A stretch of DNA of 5,661 nucleotides. Source: JADJXV01 sp964527785 (GTDB lineage Bacteria > Bacteroidota > Ignavibacteria > Kapaibacteriales > UBA961). Positions within the stretch are counted from its first letter, which is position 1; each line of letters opens with the position of its first letter. Made by a program: the position numbers and the translations under genes. Shown in pieces: positions 1-5,151 of the stretch. The notes under the pieces are model-generated. The model had not been told where the DNA came from. It saw only the letters and a program-made list of their open reading frames with translations, and did no database searches. Where the stretch lies: contig CAZGNO010000149.1 of the NCBI GenBank assembly GCA_964527785.1, positions 1 to 5,661 of the forward strand, read 5' to 3'.

Positions 1-50
1 CGTTCTTACGGAGATTCTTCAGTCGAAGACTCCTTCAGAATGACAGAAGG
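1..50. repeat. REP-like palindromic intergenic repeat, cut by window edge
   Basis: An imperfect palindrome spans 10-33: GGAG (10-13) pairs with CTCC (30-33), and TCTTC (16-20) pairs with GAAGA (25-29) around the loop AGTC, leaving two unpaired bases (14-15). A second, alternative hairpin pairs CCTTC (32-36) with GAAGG (46-50). The minus-strand reading, with CTGTCATTCTGAAGGAG followed by GTCTTCGACTGAAGAATC, looks like the interspersed 'TCATTCTGA...GAAGAATC' repeats that litter intergenic DNA of many bacterial genomes. That likeness is from memory, not from a search. The element lies beyond the 3' end of the VOC gene, where such repeats usually sit. Only one copy is in the window, so its repeated nature is inferred. 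The rest of the flank (51-115) is AT-rich and shows no other structure. Confidence 0.5.
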
Positions 51-115
51 CAACTTTTTTCAAATAAATAATTTACTGAATTTAATGGTTCGGTTATTTT
101 AGTCCTATCACTTAC

Positions 116-478
116 TTACTTCGCTCCGGTAAACGTTAGCCGATTTCCAAAAGGGTCTATCACCTCCATACATAAAGTATTTTTATCATAGAATGCAGTT
201 CCGATACCCGGCTTCATGAATTTATAGCTTTTCGCAAGTAAACCGCTATGATATTCTCGAAGTCCGTTAAAATCCTGAATATGTACTCTCGCTCCGGCTG
301 AACAGTCACCGTGATGTTCCGAAAGATGAATCACAATACCATCCATAGACACCTGCATATAGATAGGGGCATCCGTCGGTTTATCCTCCCAATCAATAGT
401 AAAACCTAACCAATCAATATAAAACTCCTGCACTTTTTGATAGTCGAATATTCTGAATATCGGAATAGCTGTTGCCAT
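116..478 (-). CDS. VOC-fold protein, glyoxalase/bleomycin-resistance-like
   Basis: This 120-residue protein is a single vicinal-oxygen-chelate (VOC) unit. Such proteins dimerise in the cytoplasm and either bind a toxic ligand, as bleomycin-resistance proteins do, or carry out metal-dependent chemistry on a small molecule. Visible landmarks are AIPIFRIFDYQKVQEFYID (4-22), the usual first beta-strand and helix; the WLGF turn (23-26); the HLSEHHGD motif (51-58), typical of the bleomycin-resistance-like 'glyoxalase superfamily' branch; and the closing strand MEVIDPFGNRLTF (104-116), matching the family's E-x-x-DPFGN-x-L-x-F ending. Length is normal for a one-domain member. The ATG start at 478 puts the first strand where the family has it. 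No Shine-Dalgarno sequence precedes it; the leader contains TATAATAAATATG. It lies 53 bp behind umuC on the same strand, with a palindrome between, so it may be the last gene of a umuDC operon or have its own promoter. Family assignment is firm. Ligand is unknown, and bleomycin binding is inference only. Confidence 0.9.
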   Translation of the reverse strand: MATAIPIFRIFDYQKVQEFYIDWLGFTIDWEDKPTDAPIYMQVSMDGIVIHLSEHHGDCSAGARVHIQDFNGLREYHSGLLAKSYKFMKPGIGTAFYDKNTLCMEVIDPFGNRLTFTGAK

Positions 479-508
479 ATTTATTATAGAATTATTAATG
501 AATTTGGT

Positions 509-526
509 ATCTCTGAATTCAGAGAT
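509..526. promoter_or_regulatory. Perfect 18-bp palindrome between umuC and the VOC gene
   Basis: ATCTCTGAATTCAGAGAT is exactly its own reverse complement. It begins five bases past the umuC stop codon (532) and ends 31 bp before the VOC start (478). As RNA it could fold into a 7-bp stem with an AATT loop, but no U-run follows on the minus strand, so it is a poor intrinsic terminator. A dimeric repressor site controlling the VOC gene, or an mRNA-stabilising stem at the end of umuC, are the alternatives. No regulator gene is in the window to support the first. Confidence 0.45.
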
Positions 527-531
527 GTTCC

Positions 532-1794
532 TTAACGAGTATGAATAGTTATAATATCATCAATACTGGTCGTGTAGCGCGGTGATAGCTTTTCTTGTCT
601 CATTTTCCATGTTTTTTTGGGATCTTGCGAGGCGAGTTTGACGTTGTTCTTGCCTAACGAAGCATTAATTTTATCAATGGCTTGCATCGCAGCAGTATGC
701 TTAGGGTTGCTGTTGTCGAAAAGATGCTGCTCTACTTTGTCTTCCGGTGTAAAATCCATGACGACAACACCCGCTTTTTTGTAGCGATATCCTTTCCTGA
801 ATATTTTCCATAATCCTTGCTCAGCAAACTCAGCAAGTTCAATGCTTGAATTAGTTGAGTACGGAAGTTTTAGAACGATGCTTCTATTATACTGCTCATG
901 ATCTTCACGGTGACTGTTTGTGCGAACAAAAATCATCATCGCATTACAACACGATTTTTGCTTTCTGAGTTTTTCTGCACAAGACACTGCAAACGTTATT
1001 ACACGTTCTTTTACTTGGTCAAACTCAGTATAATTCCTCTCGAAGGTTCGAGTAGTGGCAATACTTTTTTTCGCATGAGCAAGCTCCAAGCGAATTGTTT
1101 CCACACCCATCAAGTCATACTTCAATCGCACGCCGACAATAGCTAATTTACTCTGTATCCAATCATCATCAAGCTGGATAAAATCATAAGCAGTCTGGAT
1201 ATTAATTGCATTTAATCGTTTGGCGTGCCGTCTTCCTATTCCCCACACATCCCCAACTTTCAGCCATTTCAATGCTTTGATACGCTGTTCTTCTGTGTCT
1301 ATTACATAGACGCTTTTGGTACGATCAGGGAATTTTTTTGCGATTCTATTCGCAGCTTTCGCCAGTGACTTGGTTCTTGCAACGCCTATACTGATGGGTA
1401 TACCTGTCCATTTGGTAACTTTGCGCTGAATTTCTTCGCAGTATGCTTGCATATCGGTCGTTTTACATTCGTCCAATTTCAAAAATGCTTCGTCAATACT
1501 ATACATTTCAAAATTGTCGGTGTATTCACATAATAGGTTCATCACCCGTTGGCTCATATCACCATAGAGTGTAAAATTCGCTGAATAGACATGAACTTTA
1601 TGCTGCTCAAACAATTTTTCATACTCAAAAGCCGGAGCAGCCATCGGTACTCCGAGTGCTTTGGCTTCATTACTTCGAGCAATTACACAGCCGTCATTGT
1701 TCGACAGAACAACTATGGGCTTGCCGATAAGGTCAGGGCGAAAAACCCGTTCGCATGAAGCGTAAAAATTATTGCAATCTACTAATGCATACAT
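532..1794 (-). CDS. umuC: DNA polymerase V catalytic subunit UmuC (Y-family)
   Basis: This is the Y-family translesion polymerase subunit, which with processed UmuD copies past lesions that stall the replicative polymerase. The protein is 420 residues, close to the 422 of E. coli UmuC. The N-terminal block MYALVDCNNFYASCERVFRP carries catalytic Asp7 and the probable steric-gate Tyr11. Next comes SNNDGCVIARSNEAKALGVP (31-50), a hallmark of the family. The second acidic cluster is YSIDEAFL (98-105), with Asp101 and Glu102. SIGVARTKSLAKAANRIAKK follows (135-154), then the helix-hairpin-helix region with VWGIGRRHAKRL (183-194). The little-finger domain covers roughly 240-350. A C-terminal DUF4113-type tail ends in WKMRQEKLSPRYTTS (396-410). 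A reading frame 12 codons longer exists, but the ATG at 1794 is chosen because the family begins MxALxDxNxFY and because it forms TGATG with the umuD stop. No Shine-Dalgarno sequence precedes it, so translation is probably coupled to umuD. All catalytic residues look intact. The clamp-binding motif EQHLF (355-359) departs from the usual QLNLF by a Glu at the first position. Confidence 0.97.
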   Translation of the reverse strand: MYALVDCNNFYASCERVFRPDLIGKPIVVLSNNDGCVIARSNEAKALGVPMAAPAFEYEKLFEQHKVHVYSANFTLYGDMSQRVMNLLCEYTDNFEMYSIDEAFLKLDECKTTDMQAYCEEIQRKVTKWTGIPISIGVARTKSLAKAANRIAKKFPDRTKSVYVIDTEEQRIKALKWLKVGDVWGIGRRHAKRLNAINIQTAYDFIQLDDDWIQSKLAIVGVRLKYDLMGVETIRLELAHAKKSIATTRTFERNYTEFDQVKERVITFAVSCAEKLRKQKSCCNAMMIFVRTNSHREDHEQYNRSIVLKLPYSTNSSIELAEFAEQGLWKIFRKGYRYKKAGVVVMDFTPEDKVEQHLFDNSNPKHTAAMQAIDKINASLGKNNVKLASQDPKKTWKMRQEKLSPRYTTSIDDIITIHTR

Positions 1795-2243
1795 CAGAAT
1801 GATTTGATAACATGAGTGACAATACCCCAAATCAAAAAATCATTTTCGGGGGTTATCTGTATTGGTTTATAATTTATATTGGCAGGCATTAGCCAACAAT
1901 TATTTTTTTCAAGCAAGATTCTTTTGATAGTAAATTCACCGTCGAGGTAACATACGGCAATTTTCCCGTCGAGTGCGTCCATACTTTTATCAATCACGAG
2001 CAAATCACCGTCATCAATACCTTCGTCTTTCATTGACTGCCCCTTTACACGACCATAGAAAGTGGAGGCGGGATGTTTGACAAGATGCTTGTTCAAATCT
2101 ATGCTCACAATTGCAAAATCAAGCGCAGGTGAGGGAAATCCGGCACTTATCCCTTCTGTCACAAGCGGCAATTCAAGCTCTGTTTCAGTAAGTGCGGAAT
2201 ATATATCCAAGGTTGGGGAGGTATGTAATTTTGAGGCAGCCAC
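1794..2243 (-). CDS. umuD: UmuD, self-cleaving S24 peptidase subunit of DNA polymerase V
   Basis: UmuD is a LexA-like (peptidase S24) protein without the DNA-binding domain. After DNA damage the RecA filament makes it cut off its own N-terminus, and the UmuD' dimer activates UmuC. At 149 residues it is slightly longer than E. coli UmuD (139). The cleavage region is SAGFPSPALDF (33-43), so the scissile bond is probably Ala34-Gly35, the pair LexA uses; E. coli UmuD has Cys-Gly. The catalytic Ser70 lies in GQSMKDEGIDDGDLLVID (68-85) and the general-base Lys107 in DGEFTIKRIL (101-110), so the Ser-Lys dyad is complete. The start is GTG at 2243; the next in-frame Met (71) would remove the catalytic serine. 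An AAGGA ribosome-binding site (2254-2258) lies 10 bp upstream. The last base of the stop codon is shared with the umuC ATG. A Bacteroidota -7 promoter element lies just upstream. No E. coli-type LexA box (CTGT-N8-ACAG) is visible, so SOS control is expected from the family but not shown here. Confidence 0.95.
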   Translation of the reverse strand: MAASKLHTSPTLDIYSALTETELELPLVTEGISAGFPSPALDFAIVSIDLNKHLVKHPASTFYGRVKGQSMKDEGIDDGDLLVIDKSMDALDGKIAVCYLDGEFTIKRILLEKNNCWLMPANINYKPIQITPENDFLIWGIVTHVIKSF

Positions 2244-2264
2244 AGCGATTTAATCCTTTATTGT

Positions 2265-2289
2265 TTTTGGAGATTACACTGCAAAACTA
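2265..2289 (-). promoter_or_regulatory. Putative umuDC promoter (-7 TAGTTTTG) with small inverted repeat
   Basis: On the minus strand TAGTTTTGC (-7 element at 2289-2282) matches the Bacteroidota consensus TAnnTTTGC. Transcription would start near 2275, giving a leader of about 30 bases before the umuD GTG. A convincing -33 TTTG at the proper distance is missing. The -7 element overlaps an inverted repeat on the plus strand, TTTTG (2265-2269), 12 bp, CAAAA (2282-2286). This is a possible operator, but its arms are only five AT-rich bases and could be chance. The 85-bp gap between the propeller gene and umuD shows no strong terminator hairpin. Confidence 0.5.
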
Positions 2290-2328
2290 CGGATATTTGC
2301 CGAGATTTTCTTCATTGAAAAACCCAAT

Positions 2329-4410
2329 TCAATTCACTACCGTAACCATCACAACCACACTACTTATACCCTGCACAGCCGACAAGTAATATACACCATT
2401 TGAAATCCCGTTAAGCGGCACTGTGAACAACCGTTCACTCTGCTCAAACTCAACAATCTCTCCTCCTGTAAGAGTAGAAACAGTATAGTGTACCGGGCTA
2501 CTATCGCTGAATGAAAGTGAGCTCCGGTCAATTGTCAGGGAGTTGCTTGAAGGATTTGGGTAGCATACTAACGGAGATATTACCACAGACTTGGTATCTT
2601 CGGTTACATCCAATGTGTTCATATCAAGTTTCCAAACACTTGCTCCATATGTTCCGGCAAACAGTGTAGAACCGTTTACAAATAGTGTATTTACGTTTTG
2701 ATTAGTCAAGCCATCGTTTACGTGCGACCAGCTGTCTCCGTTATTCCTACTGCGAAACACTCCTTTGCCATACGTTCCTACAAACAAGTTAGCACCGCTC
2801 ACTGCAATACTTGTTACATTTTTGGTCGGCAATCCGGTATTTATTTGCTCCCACGTTGCCCCGTTATCGGAGCTGCGAAATATCCCGTTCACGTACGTTC
2901 CGGCAAATATTGCTGAACCGCTTACTGCAAATGAGTGAATAGCAATCGTTGAAATATCTGAACTTACCGTTGACCATGTATCTCCATTATCTGTACTTGT
3001 AAATACTCCCTTGCCTTCCGTACCTGCAAACAATGTAGAACCACTTACAGCAAGGCAATTCACAAAGTGAGTGAGCAGTCCTGTATTTACCGGAGTCCAT
3101 GTTTCGCCATTATCACTGCTGCGATATATCCCCTCGCCGCCCTCACCGCCGAATGTTCCGGCAAAGAGAAGTGAGCCAATTGACGCAAATGCAGAAACAC
3201 GCTTACGTGTCAGCACTGAATCGGTCGGCAACCAATTTATTCCATTATCAGTACTGATGAAAGCACCGTTATATGTTCCGGCAAGTATATTCGAACCACT
3301 TACTGTAAGTGCTCCGATATGGTCATCGGTCAAGCCCGAACTTACTTCTGTCCACCTGTCGCCATTATCCGAACTGCGGTATATCCCACCGTTGAATGTT
3401 CCGGAAAACAGCATTGTAGTATTCATTACAAATGACCTGACATCTTTATTGAGTAATCCTCCGGAATTTGTCTCCGCCCAACTTACCCCATTATCGCTGC
3501 TCCTATACACTCCGTTCCCAAATGTTCCTGCAAAAATACTCGTGCCGCTCGCTATTAGTTGATAAACATACATATTGGTAACACCTACATTAATTTCCGA
3601 CCAATTCTCACCATTATCGGAACTTGTGAATATCCCACCGCCAAATGTTCCGGCAAAGAGAGTTGTACCGCTTAGAACAAGTGAGCTTACATTTTGATTT
3701 GTCAAGCCGTTATTTACTTCAGTCCAATTTGAACCGTTATCATTACTTTGGTATATACCGCCGTTCGTTCCTGCAAAAATTACTCCGCCAACTTCTGTAA
3801 ACGTCCATACTTCCTTGTTAATCAAACCCGAATTTACCGCCGTCCAACTCTTACCGTTATCATTACTTCGAAATACTCCGCCGTCATACGTTCCTGCAAA
3901 AACACTGGTACCGTGTACAATCAGCGATAATACGTCGTGGCTCGTCAAACCCGAACTTGATTCAAACCAACTGTTCCCGTTATCGGTACTACGGTATACT
4001 CCACCTGTTAATCCACCATAACGGTTCCCTGCCAGTAACGTCGAGCCATTTTCCGTGAAAGCTGAAATGTATTTATCCTTCATATCCGATTGTACTTGTA
4101 CCCAACTGTCGCCATTATCAGTACTACGAAATATTCCACTTCCTGCCGTTCCTGCAAGTATATTTTTACCATTTACTTTGAGTGCCAGGACAGTATAATT
4201 GGTCAAACCCGAATTTACTGCCGTCCAGTTTCCACCATTATTTGTACTGCGAAAAACCCCACCTTTATTTGTACCTGCAAATACATTCGTCCCCTCCGCA
4301 CCAATCGAGCGAATATCTCCTCCGAACAGCCCGTTACACTGCGTCCATTCAGCATGGGCTGTCGAAAAACATACAATCGTAACTATGATAAAAGTAAGTA
4401 TAGTTTTCAT
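2329..4410 (-). CDS. Secreted tandem beta-propeller (Asp-box/BNR repeat) protein with T9SS sorting domain
   Basis: This 693-residue protein is predicted to leave the cell through the Sec system and then the type IX secretion system. Residues 1-20 are a signal peptide (Lys2, hydrophobic core, AHA before the cut). Residues 22-595 contain 14 repeats of about 41 residues, built as VNxGLxNxxVxxLxVxGxxLFAGTxGxGVFRSSDNGxxW. Thirteen have the Asp box S-x-D/N-N-G-x-x-W (Trp at 62, 103, 148, 189, 229, 270, 311, 353, 393, 438, 479, 520, 561); the fourteenth lacks it and closes the fold. Such repeats form beta-propeller blades, as in sialidases, GH74 enzymes, sortilin and Ycf48. Residues about 611-693 (CYPNPSSNSLTI; VPLNGISNGVYYL) are a T9SS type A sorting domain, removed when the protein is anchored or released. 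No catalytic domain is recognisable, so adhesion or ligand binding is only a guess. A frame 35 codons longer exists, but the ATG at 4410 is chosen because it starts the signal peptide and follows AAGGA (4416-4420) by five bases. Confidence 0.94.
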   Translation of the reverse strand: MKTILTFIIVTIVCFSTAHAEWTQCNGLFGGDIRSIGAEGTNVFAGTNKGGVFRSTNNGGNWTAVNSGLTNYTVLALKVNGKNILAGTAGSGIFRSTDNGDSWVQVQSDMKDKYISAFTENGSTLLAGNRYGGLTGGVYRSTDNGNSWFESSSGLTSHDVLSLIVHGTSVFAGTYDGGVFRSNDNGKSWTAVNSGLINKEVWTFTEVGGVIFAGTNGGIYQSNDNGSNWTEVNNGLTNQNVSSLVLSGTTLFAGTFGGGIFTSSDNGENWSEINVGVTNMYVYQLIASGTSIFAGTFGNGVYRSSDNGVSWAETNSGGLLNKDVRSFVMNTTMLFSGTFNGGIYRSSDNGDRWTEVSSGLTDDHIGALTVSGSNILAGTYNGAFISTDNGINWLPTDSVLTRKRVSAFASIGSLLFAGTFGGEGGEGIYRSSDNGETWTPVNTGLLTHFVNCLAVSGSTLFAGTEGKGVFTSTDNGDTWSTVSSDISTIAIHSFAVSGSAIFAGTYVNGIFRSSDNGATWEQINTGLPTKNVTSIAVSGANLFVGTYGKGVFRSRNNGDSWSHVNDGLTNQNVNTLFVNGSTLFAGTYGASVWKLDMNTLDVTEDTKSVVISPLVCYPNPSSNSLTIDRSSLSFSDSSPVHYTVSTLTGGEIVEFEQSERLFTVPLNGISNGVYYLSAVQGISSVVVMVTVVN
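2626..4347 (-). repeat. 14-unit coding tandem repeat, 123-bp dominant period, 7+7 structure
   Basis: Spacing between successive Asp-box tryptophans is 41, 45, 41, 40, 41, 41, 42, 40, 45, 41, 41 and 41 residues, so the dominant DNA period is 123 bp. The two 45-residue units are the third and the tenth, exactly seven units apart. Other unit-specific residues also recur at a distance of seven, which divides the array into a first block (3478-4347, units 1-7) and a second block (2626-3477, units 8-14). The copies have diverged and are not recent DNA duplications. The array is also the cause of several long but meaningless open frames on the plus strand. Confidence 0.9.
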
Positions 4411-4461
4411 AAAAATCCTTATGAAACAGTGATAGGTAGAGAATTCATACATGAAGACGTG

Positions 4462-4469
4462 CAAAGATA
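4462..4469 (-). promoter_or_regulatory. Putative -7 promoter element of the propeller gene (TATCTTTG)
   Basis: The minus strand reads TATCTTTGC at 4469-4461, an exact match to the Bacteroidota -7 consensus TAnnTTTGC. It is 52 bp upstream of the ATG at 4410 and lies downstream of the stem-loop that should end the DinB transcript, which is where an independent promoter is expected. Transcription would start near 4455 and give a leader of about 45 bases ending in the AAGGA ribosome-binding site. No good -33 TTTG is seen at the usual spacing. Confidence 0.55.
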
Positions 4470-4502
4470 CATTTTTCGTTAATAGAAATCCGCTTGAAAA
4501 TA

Positions 4503-4532
4503 GAAAAGGATGCAATTTCTTGCATCCTTTTC
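4503..4532 (-). terminator. Stem-loop terminator after the DinB-fold gene
   Basis: GAAAAGGATGCAA (4503-4515) pairs perfectly with TTGCATCCTTTTC (4520-4532) around a four-base loop: a 13-bp stem. On the minus strand it begins 53 bases past the DinB-fold gene's stop and its distal arm ends in TTTTC followed by TATTTTC, a broken U-rich tract. This fits an intrinsic terminator for the gene at 4586-5041 and separates it from the propeller promoter. The A/T-rich base of the stem could work on the opposite strand too, but no gene there needs it. Confidence 0.75.
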
Positions 4533-4585
4533 TTACAATTCAAGTATATGGTTTTGTCAGCGTTACTGTATATTCAATCTCGCCA

Positions 4586-5041
4586 TTATCTGCTTCCCCA
4601 TTCCCATATACCATATTGTGTTTTTTGATCAATGGGATGCCCTGCTTGTTTGAGTGATAGAAGTATCTGTCCGCGATGATGTCCCTCATGAGAAATGAGA
4701 TACCCCAAGAAAGCAGCAGGATGCGGCTTGAAACCTTTGATTCTCTTATCTGCGAATCCTTTTTCAAGCATCTTTGAAATTGCCTCTTCGCTTTTGGTTA
4801 GTTCAGAAGTGAGAATTTCTTTTGAAATCGCTCCCTTCTCAATTTTTGTGAGTCCTTCTAGCAGATCAGGTATTGATGCTTTTATCCACATGAGCCGTAC
4901 ATTGTGAATATGGGCGAACTGTTCGCCTACACTTCTGCCTTTTGAGGCAGAAGTGTCCGAAAGGTAACTTTCGTTAATTGCGTCTAATAAGTATATGTTG
5001 ATGCGGCTGTTAATATGCCATGTTTCAATAAGATCGTTCAT
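4586..5041 (-). CDS. DinB/YfiT-fold metal-binding protein
   Basis: A 151-residue protein of the DinB (YfiT) four-helix-bundle superfamily. Members are cytoplasmic dimers that bind a divalent metal through three histidines; characterised relatives include thiol transferases (bacillithiol- or mycothiol-dependent), while many are uncharacterised. It is unrelated to DNA polymerase IV, which shares the name DinB. The sequence shows GRSVGEQFAHIHNVRLMW (35-52), supplying the first metal histidine (His44 or His46), and SHEGHHRGQILLSL (117-130), where His118 and His122 form the H-x-x-x-H pair of the family's HHRGQ signature. It ends in QYGIWEWGSR, a common C-terminus in one branch, so the protein is full length. 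The ATG at 5041 has no Shine-Dalgarno sequence; the leader is very AT-rich. It follows the membrane-protein gene by 110 bp on the same strand and is followed by a strong terminator. Codons 29-37 contain a perfect 12-bp inverted repeat. Family is confident; substrate and physiological role cannot be read. Confidence 0.92.
   Translation of the reverse strand: MNDLIETWHINSRINIYLLDAINESYLSDTSASKGRSVGEQFAHIHNVRLMWIKASIPDLLEGLTKIEKGAISKEILTSELTKSEEAISKMLEKGFADKRIKGFKPHPAAFLGYLISHEGHHRGQILLSLKQAGHPIDQKTQYGIWEWGSR
4929..4956. repeat. Perfect 12-bp-stem hairpin inside the DinB-fold coding sequence
   Basis: ACACTTCTGCCT (4929-4940) and AGGCAGAAGTGT (4945-4956) are exact reverse complements around a TTTG loop. 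The structure falls in the early part of the gene, at codons 29-38 (DTSASKGRSV). It does not interrupt the reading frame, and the downstream GRSVGEQF segment aligns with the family normally, so it is not an obvious insertion. No U-run follows on the coding strand. Confidence 0.85.
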
Positions 5042-5083
5042 AGTTATTAATTAATTGATATTTTACAATAGCACATATTAGAG

Positions 5084-5110
5084 CAAACTACTATTAAATT
5101 ATGAGACAAA
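5084..5110 (-). promoter_or_regulatory. Weak candidate promoter of the DinB-fold gene
   Basis: In the 110-bp gap (5042-5151) the minus strand carries TAGTTTGC (5090-5083), one base short of the TAnnTTTGC consensus, and TTTG (5110-5107) further upstream. Spacing between the two is shorter than usual. If the element is not used, the gene is probably co-transcribed with the membrane-protein gene upstream. Nothing else stands out in this gap. Confidence 0.25.
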
Positions 5111-5151
5111 CATTCACTTTATTATTTGCTGTCTTTCCTTGGTATATAGAT

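Noticed and set aside
898..1146. Plus-strand open frame inside umuC
   Set aside because: It is fully antisense to the strongly conserved UmuC little-finger region, has no ribosome-binding site, and its translation is low-complexity.
1795..1830. Twelve-codon upstream extension of umuC
   Set aside because: The extension lies inside umuD, and the family starts at the Met just before ALVDCNNFY; the overlap TGATG supports the ATG at 1794.
2316..2333. TTGAA/TTCAA hairpin after the propeller gene as a terminator
   Set aside because: Five AT-rich base pairs with an eight-base loop are too weak; no other stem is visible in the gap.
3071..3562. Long plus-strand open frame (163 codons) and several shorter ones between 2698 and 4482
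   Set aside because: They lie antisense to the tandem repeat array; the periodic composition keeps the opposite strand free of stops. Their translations are themselves 41-residue periodic mirror copies with no recognisable fold.
2626..4347. Sialidase, GH74 glycosidase or photosystem assembly factor (Ycf48) function from the Asp-box repeats
   Set aside because: The Asp box is a structural turn found in many propellers; no catalytic residue pattern of any of these families could be recognised.
2626..4347. CRISPR array or other non-coding direct repeat
   Set aside because: The 123-bp period is a multiple of three, the repeats are diverged at the DNA level, and they encode a continuous protein with a signal peptide and sorting domain.
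4540..4767. Minus-strand 75-codon frame overlapping the end of the DinB-fold gene
   Set aside because: The in-frame DinB-fold protein is complete, with the HHRGQ motif and family C-terminus; the other frame shows no domain and would be a frameshifted shadow.
4586..5041. DNA polymerase IV (also named DinB)
   Set aside because: Only the name is shared; the protein is a 151-residue four-helix-bundle metal-binding type with no polymerase motifs.
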